Made by a program: the position numbers and the translations under genes. The notes under the pieces are model-generated. The model saw nothing but the letters and a program-made list of their open reading frames with translations. It did no database searches and had not been told where the DNA came from. From an uncultured Sphingomonadales bacterium (GTDB lineage: Bacteria > Pseudomonadota > Alphaproteobacteria > Sphingomonadales > Sphingomonadaceae): a DNA stretch of 64,000 nucleotides. The stretch covers positions 175,112-239,111 of the forward strand of contig CAIMDB010000007.1 in NCBI GenBank assembly GCA_903839675.1, given 5' to 3'. The stretch's first letter is position 1; each line of letters opens with the position of its first letter. This document shows, piece after piece, positions 29,261 through 38,808 of the stretch.

Positions 29261-30295
29261 TTGGCCAAGGCAGCAACAAAGAAAGCGCCGACCGAGCAAC
29301 TCGCAAAACCGGCAGAGCCAAAGCGGCATTCGGCGAACCGTGACGAACTGCTCAAAATCTATCGCGAAATGCTCCTTATTCGGCGTTTTGAGGAAAAGGC
29401 AGGCCAGCTCTACGGCCTTGGCCTGATCGGCGGCTTTTGCCACCTCTACATTGGCCAAGAGGCCGTTGCGGCCGGCATCCAGACCGCGCTGACCGACAAA
29501 GACAGCGTCATCACCGGCTACCGTGACCATGGCCATATGCTGTTGTGCGGGATCGACCCCAAAGTTGTGATGGCGGAATTGACGGGCCGTGAGGCCGGCA
29601 TTTCGCGCGGCAAGGGCGGATCGATGCACATGTTCTCGGTCGACCATAAATTTTACGGCGGTCACGGCATTGTCGGCGCGCAGGTGCCGCTGGGTGCAGG
29701 CCTCGCTTTTGCGCACAAGTATAACGAAGATGGCGGCATCTGTGTCGCGTACTTCGGCGACGGCGCAGCCAATCAGGGCCAGGTGTACGAGGCCTTCAAC
29801 ATGGCCGCGCTTTGGAAGCTGCCGATCATCTTCGTTGTTGAAAACAACCGCTATGCCATGGGCACGGCAGTAGATCGGTCGAGTGCAGAGACCCACTTCT
29901 GGCGCCGTGGTGAGGCTTTCCGCATCCCCGGCATGGTCTGCAATGGCATGGACGTGCTCGAAGTACGTGGTGCGGCGCAGGCGGCGATTGATTTCGTGCG
30001 AGCGGGCAATGGCCCGGTTGTGTTTGAAGCACAGACCTACCGCTATCGTGGCCATTCTATGTCGGATCCGGCCAAATACCGGTCGCGTGAGGAAGTGCAG
30101 CAGGTCCGCGAGAAATCTGATCCGATCGAAGGCTTGAAGCACGATCTGGAAACCGCGGGCATCACCGAGGAAGAATTGAAGGCCATCGACAAGGAGATCC
30201 GCAGCATCGTCAATGAGGCGGCCGATTTCGCCGAAACCTCGCCGGAACCTGATCCTTCCGAACTTTACACTGACGTGCTGGTGGAGCGTTACTGA
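29261..30295 (+). CDS. pdhA: Pyruvate dehydrogenase E1 component, alpha subunit
   Basis: A 344-residue E1-alpha. The thiamine diphosphate motif GDGAANQGQ...N-rich ([13 protein letters not shown]) and the phosphorylation-loop-like region [14 protein letters not shown] are present. With PdhB it decarboxylates pyruvate and acetylates the E2 lipoyl group. I chose the TTG at 29261 because GAGGAAGG ends 7 nt upstream. The in-frame ATG at 29207 has no such site and adds an odd extension. The N-terminal segment is Lys/Ala-rich. Confidence 0.95.
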   Translation: MAKAATKKAPTEQLAKPAEPKRHSANRDELLKIYREMLLIRRFEEKAGQLYGLGLIGGFCHLYIGQEAVAAGIQTALTDKDSVITGYRDHGHMLLCGIDPKVVMAELTGREAGISRGKGGSMHMFSVDHKFYGGHGIVGAQVPLGAGLAFAHKYNEDGGICVAYFGDGAANQGQVYEAFNMAALWKLPIIFVVENNRYAMGTAVDRSSAETHFWRRGEAFRIPGMVCNGMDVLEVRGAAQAAIDFVRAGNGPVVFEAQTYRYRGHSMSDPAKYRSREEVQQVREKSDPIEGLKHDLETAGITEEELKAIDKEIRSIVNEAADFAETSPEPDPSELYTDVLVERY

Positions 30296-31647
30296 TGGCA
30301 ACCGAACTAAAAATGCCCGCGCTTTCCCCAACGATGGAAGAAGGCACGCTCGCCAAATGGCTGGTCAAGGCAGGGGACACGGTGCGCTCTGGCGACATCC
30401 TTGCGGAAATCGAAACCGATAAGGCGACGATGGAATTTGAAGCCGTGGACGAAGGCACGGTCGGGGAAATCCTGATCGCCGAAGGCACCGACAATGTGAA
30501 GGTCGGCACCGTCATCGCGACCATCGTAAGTGAGGGAGAGAGCGCAGCGCCAAAGGCCGCACCTGCGCCTACTCCGAAGGTTGTTGCTCAACCGGCACCC
30601 GTTGCAGCGCCTCAGGCTGCAGCACCTGTCCTCGCCCCAGCTTCGACCTCTGACTTGAGCGGAGAGACTCAGCGCCTGACGGTGCGGGAGGCCCTCCGTG
30701 ACGCCATGGCGGAAGAAATGCGTGCCGATCCGCGCGTCTTCGTGATGGGGGAAGAAGTCGCCGAATATCAGGGCGCCTATAAGGTGACCCAAGGCCTGCT
30801 CGACGAATTTGGTGCCAAGCGCGTCATTGACACGCCCATCACCGAATATGGCTTTGCGGGTATCGGCACGGGCGCTGCGATGGGTGGCCTTCGCCCGATT
30901 GTGGAGTTCATGACCTTTAACTTCGCGATGCAGGCGATTGATCACATTATCAATTCTGCCGCGAAGACGAACTATATGTCGGGTGGCCAGATGCGTTGCC
31001 CGATCGTGTTTCGCGGCCCCAATGGCGCGGCATCACGCGTGGGCGCGCAGCACAGCCAGAATTATGCGCCTTGGTATGCAAGCGTTCCCGGTCTGGTTGT
31101 GATCGCGCCCTATGATGCAGCAGACGCCAAGGGCCTTTTGAAGGCGGCGATCCGCAGTCAGGATCCGGTCGTCTTCCTCGAAAACGAACTGGTCTATGGG
31201 CGCAGCTTTGATGTTCCTGTGGGCGAACACATTGTCCCCATTGGCAAGGCGCGAACGATGCGTCCGGGCAAGGACGTCACCATTGTCAGCTACTCCATCG
31301 GCGTCGGGCTTGCCCTTGAAGCCGCCGAAGCGCTGGCAGGTGAGGGGATTGATGCCGAAGTCATCGACCTGCGCACCCTGCGTCCTTTGGATAAGGGCGC
31401 GGTGCTCGAAAGTCTGTCGCGCACCAACCGGCTCGTCATTGTTGAAGAAGGCTGGCCAAGCTGTTCTATCGCCAGCGAAATCATGGCGATCGCGATGGAA
31501 GACGGCTTTGACTATCTCGACGCGCCGGTTGCCCGTGTGACGAATGTGGATGTGCCGCTGCCTTATGCCAACAACCTCGAAAAGCTGGCGTTGGTGACAA
31601 CAGCTAGCGTCATCGAAGCGGTCCGGAAGGCCTGCTACCGCGCCTGA
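30295..31647 (+). CDS. pdhB: Pyruvate dehydrogenase E1 beta subunit with N-terminal lipoyl domain
   Basis: A 450-residue protein. Residues 1-78 form a lipoyl domain with the attachment lysine at Lys43 (ETDKATME). A Pro/Ala-rich linker spans about 79-115. The E1-beta transketolase-like domain follows ([15 protein letters not shown] ... [18 protein letters not shown]). The lipoyl fusion on E1-beta is an alphaproteobacterial trait. The start overlaps the pdhA stop (TGATG). The E2 gene pdhC does not follow here; a Tad gene on the other strand ends 9 nt away. Confidence 0.96.
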   Translation: MATELKMPALSPTMEEGTLAKWLVKAGDTVRSGDILAEIETDKATMEFEAVDEGTVGEILIAEGTDNVKVGTVIATIVSEGESAAPKAAPAPTPKVVAQPAPVAAPQAAAPVLAPASTSDLSGETQRLTVREALRDAMAEEMRADPRVFVMGEEVAEYQGAYKVTQGLLDEFGAKRVIDTPITEYGFAGIGTGAAMGGLRPIVEFMTFNFAMQAIDHIINSAAKTNYMSGGQMRCPIVFRGPNGAASRVGAQHSQNYAPWYASVPGLVVIAPYDAADAKGLLKAAIRSQDPVVFLENELVYGRSFDVPVGEHIVPIGKARTMRPGKDVTIVSYSIGVGLALEAAEALAGEGIDAEVIDLRTLRPLDKGAVLESLSRTNRLVIVEEGWPSCSIASEIMAIAMEDGFDYLDAPVARVTNVDVPLPYANNLEKLALVTTASVIEAVRKACYRA

Positions 31648-31655
31648 CCCAGGTG

Positions 31656-32336
31656 TCAGGTTGGGCTGAAGTTGGTGCAGAGCCGTCTCTGTGTGGTCGG
31701 CAAGTTCTGCAGGTTGGTCAGCGTGTTGGACGCCCGTTCGCGGACAGTGTAGGCCGCTGTGTAACGCACTGTGCGGGGCTCGAAGAACGCGTCCGTCATG
31801 AGTGGCTCGTAATCATAGACAAGTTCCACAAACATGATGGCTGCGCCATTCATTGCCTGAATTCTCCGGCCCGCCGGACCCATGCCCGTCGCCAATAATG
31901 CGTTGGTTGTACCGGCACCTTGCACCCCATAGCTGGATTGAGCGTTCTTGTTGCCAAAGCACCGCTGCCAGCGGATCATCTGGCCCGTATTGGGCGACGG
32001 CAATCCGTTCGGTTCAAGGCTCGACAATATGATGCGGCCTTGGGCACCGAGCTTCATGCTTTCTCCTGCCAGTCGCGCACCGATCATCACCTCGTTGATG
32101 TCGGTTTCGTCAATGGAGGTGCGCACACGTCCGGCATTATCCGCGACCAGCAGAGCGATCTGACTGGCCCGCATGTTGGTAGCCGTGAAGTTGGCCGTTT
32201 CAATGCCGACAAATGTCAAAGACATCAGGATGGGCAGCGACAGGGCGAATTCTGTCATTGCAATGCCAGACGTATTCGCGCCGAGCTGCGCAACAAGCCT
32301 TGAGATCTGCTGCCTTTTGGTCAAAAATATGGTCAT
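31656..32336 (-). CDS. TadE-family pseudopilin-like protein
   Basis: A 226-residue protein with an N-terminal hydrophobic helix after a short basic region and the TadE signature SGIAMTEFALSLPILMSLTFVGIE, where the Glu after the phenylalanine-type position is conserved. The rest is probably extracytoplasmic. Tad/Flp pilus systems use such minor pseudopilins for adhesion. ATG 32336 overlaps the upstream stop (TGATG); ATG 32345 is an alternative. It is the last of three coupled genes. Confidence 0.78.
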   Translation of the reverse strand: MTIFLTKRQQISRLVAQLGANTSGIAMTEFALSLPILMSLTFVGIETANFTATNMRASQIALLVADNAGRVRTSIDETDINEVMIGARLAGESMKLGAQGRIILSSLEPNGLPSPNTGQMIRWQRCFGNKNAQSSYGVQGAGTTNALLATGMGPAGRRIQAMNGAAIMFVELVYDYEPLMTDAFFEPRTVRYTAAYTVRERASNTLTNLQNLPTTQRRLCTNFSPT

Positions 32337-32944
32337 CAGATGCATCTCACAGGTGGTGTCGCCTGGGCCCCGTAAGGCTGGTTGCGAACGATGGTTTTAA
32401 CAGTCGACTTTTGCTCCGTGCTCCAGCCGAGGAGACCTGCCATTGGGAAAAGTCGGGGGAACTCCACATCGACTTGGTAGTAGATCACGTCGTCTGCCCC
32501 GCCGATGCCCGTAGACCCGCCACTGGCATCATAGGTATTGTTGCGGTTGGCATCCTCGTAGCAGTCCCCTGCGTTGTAAGTTCCAACAGGCACCGTATCG
32601 CTCGTGATCTTCTCCGGGTTTCCGACTGCCGAGAAGTTGTCATAGCTCTTTTTGGTGATCTGGATCGCCGATGGATCGCTGCGCGCGCTATTCGGCAGGA
32701 TGAGTTTCACGTTGCGGACGATTTCACTATCGACCTGCGTCGTCGTCATCCCGCCCACCGCCGATTGGCGGGCTACGGCTTCGACCGTGCCGGTAACCAC
32801 TGATTGGATGTAGACGCGATAGCCGATGTCGAGCGCGCCCATCACCATGACAATGAAGACCGGAGCCACAAAGGCGAACTCGATGAGAGCCGCGCCGCGT
32901 TCATTGCGCCGAAGCCGCGCGAGGAGTGTGCGGATACGGCTCAT
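32336..32944 (-). CDS. TadE/TadG-family pilus assembly protein
   Basis: A 202-residue protein starting MSRIRTLLARLRRNERGAALIEFAFVAPVF, the TadE/G N-terminal signature: basic stretch, then RGAALIEFA and a membrane helix. The remainder is a beta-rich exported domain with a final cysteine. ATG 32944 overlaps the stop of the preceding vWA gene by 4 nt. It is probably a minor pilin or anchor protein in the same complex as its neighbours. Confidence 0.8.
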   Translation of the reverse strand: MSRIRTLLARLRRNERGAALIEFAFVAPVFIVMVMGALDIGYRVYIQSVVTGTVEAVARQSAVGGMTTTQVDSEIVRNVKLILPNSARSDPSAIQITKKSYDNFSAVGNPEKITSDTVPVGTYNAGDCYEDANRNNTYDASGGSTGIGGADDVIYYQVDVEFPRLFPMAGLLGWSTEQKSTVKTIVRNQPYGAQATPPVRCI

Positions 32945-35115
32945 ATCGAGAGCCTCAAGCCGCCGATGGTTTCGGCAATCGCTTTGAACTTGGTCTTCAG
33001 GGCATCCGCGCTCGTCGACACAGTCGCATGGTCCGCATCTGTCGCGCAATTCTGCAAAGACTGGGGCAGACTGGGGATACCGAAACCAATTACCCAGACA
33101 GTATAGCCCTTGGCCTTTGCCGCGTTGCAGATCATTTCCATGCGACGGTAATGGATGTTGTTCATCGCTTCTCCGCCACCATCGTCAGAATCGAGCTGCG
33201 AGGTCGGGACTTGGCGTCCATCGAGCCGGGAGATGGACCAAGGGCCATAGTCCGTATTGCGCGCATTCATGTAACCATCGGTCATGAAGACAATATGACG
33301 GCCAATTTGAAAGCCGCCTGGCGCAGTTGAATCGTTGTTGGCTGCCGAATAGATGCCATCGGGAGATAGTAAACGTGCGCCCCAGATCATCCCGATGTCG
33401 TGCTGTGTGTTGCCAGATGGATAGAGACTATCAACATAAGATGCAAAGCTTGTTGAGAGGCCTGCCGTCACGTCACTTGTATACTGGGTAAGTCGGCTCG
33501 CAGCGGTCCCGCAAATATCGTTACCACCAACGCCGCGCTGATCCCCATTGATCGAATCCCAGACAAGTTCGGCCAAATGCGGTTTCCAGCGTTGCTGATC
33601 ATTTGTCGGAACCAGATCAACCTGCATATCAAAAGCGTTGCTTGGGATGGCGATAGGCGATGCAGCCGTGATGGTGTTCACTGACTGCGCCTCTTCAATG
33701 CATCCACGCCAGATGAAATTCTGGGATTGAGGGAGCTGGATCGTTGAGGCACCGACACCTGACACATTCGTGTTGAATGTTGTAGACGTTGTGTTTGGAA
33801 CATCAAGCGAAGCGTTCCAGCCATTGCCGTTCTTCAATCCGCTAATGTCTACGTTCCGGACGCCGAAGGTCCATCCTGTCACTCGGTCTCGCTGTACCCA
33901 GGTGATTGACCTTGTGGATGTCGCTGTTTGCGTGCGGCTATAGGATCCATTGCCGCGGTCCAGCCAACATCCATTGGTGCCGCCAACACTCTGCCAGCGA
34001 TAACGGTAGCCGCGCACTGTGCGAGGATCTTGCCTGTTATAGGTCAAGACTTGCTGGCTGGGCGGCGCTCCGGCGTTGTAAGTTGCCGGGTTATTTGTCG
34101 TTGACTGCAAATTCGCCGCCGACAAGGTGCCCGCAACGTCCGTACGTGCGATCATCGTCGTGCCGCTGCTGGCAAGGGTGTTTGTCGCGGTGCAAGCAGT
34201 GGCGTTGTTCGCCGTCGCATGCCGATAGCGATAGTTGATACCGTTGACGGTAATTGTTGTTGACGCATTGGTGCCAAGCAAGGCCCAGCCGGTGAAGCCG
34301 GATGCTGTGTTGTACGAGGTTGGGGTCGTCGCAGGGGTCCATGCAGACCAAGCGCTAAGCGCTGATTCTGCGCCCAGGGTATATGTCCAGACTTGGCCGA
34401 TTGTTCCGATGCGCGAACGATATGGGGCCACATCCGGCATCCATGAGGTGTTGAGCAGCCGTCCAACATTCACATTTGTATTATATGGCACAAACCCATA
34501 CCGGATGCGGCCGGCGCCACTGGCTTCGCCCGGTCCGAGTTCCCGGTAAAAGTCTTTAACCGCCGCTTTCAGGCCGACCATTTTGGATACGGTATCTCCG
34601 GGTATCGCTCCGCCCATCGACCCTGACACGTCGAGCACAAAGACGACGTCCGTGTTCGGGATGTTCACGGTTGAAGAGCAATTGACCGTGACATCAAAGT
34701 CATCCTGTCCAAAAATCCTCATGACGGACGCTGGCACGACAGCGGATGCTGTGCCGGAAATGGTGCCTGCGGTTGTGCCCTGTGTGTAGCTGTTCTGAAG
34801 ATCTTCCACACCGAAGGATCCAGCGGGGAAGTTGAAGTTAAAGAACTTTTTGCCCTCGTTGATGTCGGCCGTGGTGGGGATCTGGCCGGTCATCGCGCGG
34901 CGTGCAGCAAGTGCGCCTGTGTCACAGGCGTTTTGAAGGCGTGTCCGCGTCATGTAGATGCGGCTAAGGTCCACAGCACCGCCGACCATAGCGGCCATCG
35001 GAAAAACAGCTGCCGCCATCAAAGGCATGACGTTACCGGCCTGATTCTTGGCAATACGCGCAATGAAGCCGGAATAATGTGCCTTTTTCAAAGCTTTGCC
35101 CCTGTTGATGTTCAT
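32941..35115 (-). CDS. TadG-like protein with vWA domain
   Basis: A 724-residue protein. An N-terminal hydrophobic helix (GNVMPLMAAAVFPMAAMVGGAVDLSRIYM) and the LQNACDTGALAARRA segment identify the TadG (TadE-like) N-terminus. A vWA domain follows with an intact metal site FVLDVSGSMGG near residue 158. The large middle part is Asn/Thr/Ser-rich, as expected for an exported adhesive protein. The domain closes with RHIVFMTDGYMNARN and WVIGFGI. It leads a three-gene operon and is divergent from the squalene/phytoene synthase-like gene. No other tad genes are in the window. Confidence 0.85.
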   Translation of the reverse strand: MNINRGKALKKAHYSGFIARIAKNQAGNVMPLMAAAVFPMAAMVGGAVDLSRIYMTRTRLQNACDTGALAARRAMTGQIPTTADINEGKKFFNFNFPAGSFGVEDLQNSYTQGTTAGTISGTASAVVPASVMRIFGQDDFDVTVNCSSTVNIPNTDVVFVLDVSGSMGGAIPGDTVSKMVGLKAAVKDFYRELGPGEASGAGRIRYGFVPYNTNVNVGRLLNTSWMPDVAPYRSRIGTIGQVWTYTLGAESALSAWSAWTPATTPTSYNTASGFTGWALLGTNASTTITVNGINYRYRHATANNATACTATNTLASSGTTMIARTDVAGTLSAANLQSTTNNPATYNAGAPPSQQVLTYNRQDPRTVRGYRYRWQSVGGTNGCWLDRGNGSYSRTQTATSTRSITWVQRDRVTGWTFGVRNVDISGLKNGNGWNASLDVPNTTSTTFNTNVSGVGASTIQLPQSQNFIWRGCIEEAQSVNTITAASPIAIPSNAFDMQVDLVPTNDQQRWKPHLAELVWDSINGDQRGVGGNDICGTAASRLTQYTSDVTAGLSTSFASYVDSLYPSGNTQHDIGMIWGARLLSPDGIYSAANNDSTAPGGFQIGRHIVFMTDGYMNARNTDYGPWSISRLDGRQVPTSQLDSDDGGGEAMNNIHYRRMEMICNAAKAKGYTVWVIGFGIPSLPQSLQNCATDADHATVSTSADALKTKFKAIAETIGGLRLSI

Positions 35116-35197
35116 ACTTGCCCCACCAGAAACTCTTGTTCACTAGGGGCTATGCGTCAGACAGGGCTAACGTCGGTTGAAAGAGCACGGTTAACGC

Positions 35198-35824
35198 GTG
35201 GTAATGGTTAAAGACCCGGATCGGTTGCTTTCGCTCGCTTATGCGGGGGCGAAGTTGCGCCCGAAGCTTGAACTTGTCTTTGCTTTGGACGAAGCCTTGG
35301 CAGACATCTTGCGCACGGTGCGGGAGCCGCTCATCGCGCAAATCCGCCTTGCCTGGTGGCGCGATCAGCTTGAGGCGCTGGCGGCGGGCAGGGACGCCGC
35401 GCCAGAGCCACTTCTCCTCCGTATTGGAGCGACCCTTGGCCCGTCGGGGACCGCATCGTTGGTGGAGCTTCCCTCAGCGTGGGAGGCCCTTTTGGAAGAC
35501 CCGTTGGAAATTGAGGCGGTTACGCGCTTTGCGGACCTACGCAGCGCCGCCTTGGCTCCGGTTTTCAACAGTCCGACGTTAACCATAGGGTTGCGCTTCT
35601 GGGCGCTGGTGGACTTTGCCTTCCATTGCTCCGACCCGCAGCTGGCAGCAAAGGTTGCAGAAGTGGCAAAACGGCAGGAGCCTGATGTTCTGAGGCCCTT
35701 GCCAAGGTCCGCGCGTGTTCTCATCGGGCTGGCGCGGGATGATCTCGCCCATCCGGAGGCGCGCCGACCGGGCTCCCCCAGACGCCTGCTGCGTGCCTTC
35801 CGCCACGCCATCTTGACGTCATAG
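35198..35824 (+). CDS. Squalene/phytoene synthase-like protein (NDUFAF6-like)
   Basis: A 208-residue protein. LAYAGAKLRPKLELVFALDEALADIL and IRLAWWRDQLEAL match the N-terminal part of the squalene/phytoene synthase superfamily, especially the short bacterial relatives of mitochondrial NDUFAF6. The DxxxD prenyl-diphosphate motifs are not evident, so it is unlikely to be a catalytic prenyl synthase. The start may be GTG 35198 or ATG 35204. A role in complex I assembly by analogy to NDUFAF6 is only a suggestion. Confidence 0.62.
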   Translation: MVMVKDPDRLLSLAYAGAKLRPKLELVFALDEALADILRTVREPLIAQIRLAWWRDQLEALAAGRDAAPEPLLLRIGATLGPSGTASLVELPSAWEALLEDPLEIEAVTRFADLRSAALAPVFNSPTLTIGLRFWALVDFAFHCSDPQLAAKVAEVAKRQEPDVLRPLPRSARVLIGLARDDLAHPEARRPGSPRRLLRAFRHAILTS

Positions 35825-35879
35825 CTGGACAGCGCGGTGGCAATCTCTATCATGTCGTATTCATACAAAGAGGTGCGAT

Positions 35880-36368
35880 ATGTGGCGGTATCTTGGCGGT
35901 GCGGCATCCATGTTGGTGCTGATGGGGATTGGTTTCTTCCTTGTCCGGGAAATGGCGGCAAGCGAAGTGCCGTTGCCGCCCGCGCCTGCTGAGGCGGCGG
36001 GCTCAGTCTCTGGTGCGCCCTTAAAAGCGCCTGCCGCTGATGAAGCCACCAAAGAGGAAAAGCGCTTCAACCGCACCGACAAGGATAAGAACGGGGCCAT
36101 CGCCAAGGCCGAGTTCCTGTTTACGCGCCAGCGCGCCTTTGCCCGGCTCGACACCAATGGCGATGGCACCATCTCGTTCGATGAATATGCAGCCAAGACG
36201 TCGGAGAAGTTCGCCAAGGCCGATGGCGATAAGTCCGGCGTGCTGAACAGGCGGGAGTTTGCGACAACGCGCGTCATCCGGAAAGCGAAGCCGGCGCGCG
36301 CCGATTGCCCTCCGCCTGAAAAATCGCCTCAGCCTTCAAACTCTGAAAGCGAGGATGCTGAAGCCTGA
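35880..36368 (+). CDS. EF-hand calcium-binding protein, membrane-anchored or exported
   Basis: A 162-residue protein. Residues 1-23 form a signal anchor ([22 protein letters not shown]). After a Pro/Ala-rich linker come three EF-hand loops at about 67-78 ([12 protein letters not shown]), 91-102 ([12 protein letters not shown]) and 115-126 ([12 protein letters not shown]), each with the acidic ligands in place. The tail is Pro/Ser/Glu-rich. It probably binds calcium in the periplasm. Its 3' end overlaps the convergent trmFO by 40 nt. Confidence 0.85.
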   Translation: MWRYLGGAASMLVLMGIGFFLVREMAASEVPLPPAPAEAAGSVSGAPLKAPAADEATKEEKRFNRTDKDKNGAIAKAEFLFTRQRAFARLDTNGDGTISFDEYAAKTSEKFAKADGDKSGVLNRREFATTRVIRKAKPARADCPPPEKSPQPSNSESEDAEA

Positions 36369-37678
36369 GGCGACAACCAATCCGCCAAGGCGGCACGGCC
36401 GCGGTCTGTATAGAGTTGCTTGCGATCGGCCTTGCGGCTCCGCTCCGGTAGCGGCGGGAACAGCCCGAAATTGACGTTCATCGGCTGGAACGTCTCTGCG
36501 TCCGCCCCGCCGGTGATGTGGCTGAGCAGCGCGCCAAGGGACGTTTCCAACGGGGGCAAAGACGGATCACGCCCGGCCAACTCATCAATCCAGAAGCGCG
36601 CGGCAAGCAGGCCAACGGCGGCGCTTTCAATATAGCCCTCACACCCGGTTATCTGCCCGCCAAAGCGGATATTGGGCCGGGACTTGAGGCGAAGTGATCC
36701 ATCCAGCAGCTTGGGGGATTTGATGAAGGTGTTGCGGTGCAGCCCTCCGAGACGTGCAAACTGGGCATTTTCCAGCCCCGGGATCATGCGGAACACGCGG
36801 ACCTGCTCAGCATGTTTCAGCTTGGTCTGGAAGCCGACCATGTTCCACAGCGTGCCCAGCGCATTGTCCTGCCGCAACTGGACGACGGCATAAGGCCAGC
36901 GGCCCGTCTTCGGATTGTCGAGCCCTACGGGCTTCATGGGACCATGACGCAGCGTATCGACGCCGCGTTCCGCCATGACTTCAATGGGCATGCACCCGTC
37001 AAAATAGGGCGTGTTGGCTTCCCATTCTTTGAACTCGCCCTTCTCGCCGGTGATCAGCGCGTCGTGGAAGGCCAGATATTGGTCCTTGTCCATTGGGCAG
37101 TTGATATAGTCCTTGGTGTCCCCCTTGTCCCAGCGGGAGGCCATCCACGCCGTCTCCATATCCACGCTTTCATGGTGGACGATGGGGGCCAGCGCATCGA
37201 AGAAGGCGAGTGCATCTTCGCCGGTTTCCGTCGCAATGGCTTCTGCAAGGGCGGAGCCGGTGAGCGGGCCTGTCGCGATGATCGCAGGCCCCTCTGGCAG
37301 GGCGTCGATGCGTTCGCGCACCAACGTGACATTCGGGTGGGCGGCGAGCGCCTGTGTCACGGCCTCGGTGTAGCCGTCGCGGTCGACCGCCAGCGCCGAG
37401 CCTGCGGGGACACGGTGTGCATCCGCCGACTTCATGATGAGCGAGCCGAGTGTGCGCAGTTCCTGATGCAGCAGGCCGACTGCGTTGCGATCCGCATCGT
37501 CAGACCGGAAGCTGTTTGAGCAAACGAGTTCGGCGAGGTCTTCGGTCTGGTGCGCTGCCGTTTTTTCGCCACCGCCGCGCATTTCGGACAGACGGACTTT
37601 GATGCCCGCTTCCGCCAGTTGCCATGCCGCTTCCGAACCGGCGAGCCCGCCGCCGATGATGTGAACTTGATGTGTCAT
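36329..37678 (-). CDS. trmFO: Methylenetetrahydrofolate--tRNA-(uracil-5-)-methyltransferase
   Basis: A 449-residue flavoprotein starting [23 protein letters not shown], the FAD-binding Rossmann motif of TrmFO/GidA-like proteins. [12 protein letters not shown] and the C-terminal [23 protein letters not shown] are TrmFO-specific. It forms 5-methyluridine at position 54 of the tRNA T-loop using methylenetetrahydrofolate. Length is normal. Its end runs 40 nt into the convergent EF-hand gene. Confidence 0.97.
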   Translation of the reverse strand: MTHQVHIIGGGLAGSEAAWQLAEAGIKVRLSEMRGGGEKTAAHQTEDLAELVCSNSFRSDDADRNAVGLLHQELRTLGSLIMKSADAHRVPAGSALAVDRDGYTEAVTQALAAHPNVTLVRERIDALPEGPAIIATGPLTGSALAEAIATETGEDALAFFDALAPIVHHESVDMETAWMASRWDKGDTKDYINCPMDKDQYLAFHDALITGEKGEFKEWEANTPYFDGCMPIEVMAERGVDTLRHGPMKPVGLDNPKTGRWPYAVVQLRQDNALGTLWNMVGFQTKLKHAEQVRVFRMIPGLENAQFARLGGLHRNTFIKSPKLLDGSLRLKSRPNIRFGGQITGCEGYIESAAVGLLAARFWIDELAGRDPSLPPLETSLGALLSHITGGADAETFQPMNVNFGLFPPLPERSRKADRKQLYTDRGRAALADWLSPQASASSLSEFEG

Positions 37679-37825
37679 GCAGCGCCTCTAGGCAATCTGC
37701 GCGCCAATGGCGAGGGGGTGCAAGGGGCTGGTTGGGCGCATCTCATTGATAAGTCGTAAGAGCTTTTCCGCGAACCACTAGACAGATGCGGTGCAGGCAG
37801 TGCAGTCTTGCACCAAGGGGGATCT

Positions 37826-38476
37826 ATGGGGCCGAACACGACATTGATGAAATTGTGCCTTTGGGGGTCGATCCTTGCCGGGGTCAGCTACCTCTTGGTG
37901 GTCGTGGCTGACGTGCAGGGGCCGATGACGATTGTTTGGAAAGGCACCGGGGTCGCGCTGCTCGCTGTTTTTGCCCTGTTGCGGGCCAGATCAAGTGATG
38001 GCGTCATGCTCGCCGGCGTTATGGCGTTTGGCGCGCTGGGGGATGTTCTGCTCGAGGTTGCTTTCACAATGGGCGCTGCATCGTTCGCGTTGGGGCATAT
38101 CCTTGCGATTGTTCTCTATCGCCGGAACGTGCGTCCGAATCTCGCAGCGTCGCAACGCGCATTGGGCGTGCTGCTTGCTGTTGCCACACCCGTCATCGCA
38201 TGGCTCCTCACGCATGCCGCCGATGTGACCGGCTATGCCCTGCTACTGGGCCTTATGGCAGGTAGCGCCTGGACAAGCCGGTTCTCCCGCTACCGCACCG
38301 GCATTGGCGCGGTGATGTTTGTGGCCTCGGACCTTTTGATCTTTGCAGAAATGGGGCCGCTTGCGGGCTCCGCTTTCATTGGCGTCGCCATTTGGGCGCT
38401 CTATTTTTCTGGACAGTTTCTGATCACATTGGGGGTCACCCAAGGCTTAGGAGAACGCCGGAGAAGCCTCTACTGA
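37826..38476 (+). CDS. YhhN family protein (lysoplasmalogenase-like)
   Basis: A 216-residue integral membrane protein with about eight hydrophobic helices. The family landmarks GALGDVLLEV (with the conserved Asp), FALGHILAIVLY and FVASDLLIFAEM match YhhN/TMEM86, a family that includes lysoplasmalogenases cleaving the vinyl-ether bond of lysoplasmalogens. The bacterial substrate is uncertain. ATG 37826 is preceded by AGGGGGA at good spacing. Confidence 0.85.
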   Translation: MGPNTTLMKLCLWGSILAGVSYLLVVVADVQGPMTIVWKGTGVALLAVFALLRARSSDGVMLAGVMAFGALGDVLLEVAFTMGAASFALGHILAIVLYRRNVRPNLAASQRALGVLLAVATPVIAWLLTHAADVTGYALLLGLMAGSAWTSRFSRYRTGIGAVMFVASDLLIFAEMGPLAGSAFIGVAIWALYFSGQFLITLGVTQGLGERRRSLY

Positions 38477-38502
38477 CTGGGGCTCGAACGCATGTTTGGC
38501 CG

Positions 38503-38808
38503 TTAGGGCTGACGTATGGCTCGGACAGAGGAGATTGGAAGCTCTGCATAAAGGTGCGGGAACAGCGCCCCGCCGCGTGACACTTCCCATCGCAGCGCGT
38601 CGCCAAAGCCTGAAAGATCGATCTCCGCGATAACAAGGCCTTCTTGTCCGGCGAAGTGCTTTTCCAGCGTGCCGTCCAGCTGTTCCGCCGTCGACATGTG
38701 GATATAGCCGTCGGCGAGATCGACAGGGGCACCGGCAAAGCTGCCATCGGCCTCAAATTGCTGCCATTGGTCCGCCGTGAAGATTTTGAAGGCGCGGGTG
38801 TTGGTCAC
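38503..38808 (-). CDS. DUF952 family protein
   Basis: A 101-residue protein of the DUF952 family, recognised by AFKIFTADQWQQFEADGSFAGAPVDLADGYIHMS and the C-terminal LFPHLYAELPI. The family is small and uncharacterised, with an ADP-ribosyltransferase-like fold proposed. The GTG start at 38808 overlaps the oxidoreductase stop by 4 nt, so it is the third gene of the thiolase-oxidoreductase operon. Confidence 0.85.
   Translation of the reverse strand: MTNTRAFKIFTADQWQQFEADGSFAGAPVDLADGYIHMSTAEQLDGTLEKHFAGQEGLVIAEIDLSGFGDALRWEVSRGGALFPHLYAELPISSVRAIRQP

Noticed and set aside
29204..30331. Long open frame antisense to pdhA (about 375 codons)
   Set aside because: pdhA has clear motifs and a strong start; the antisense product has none.
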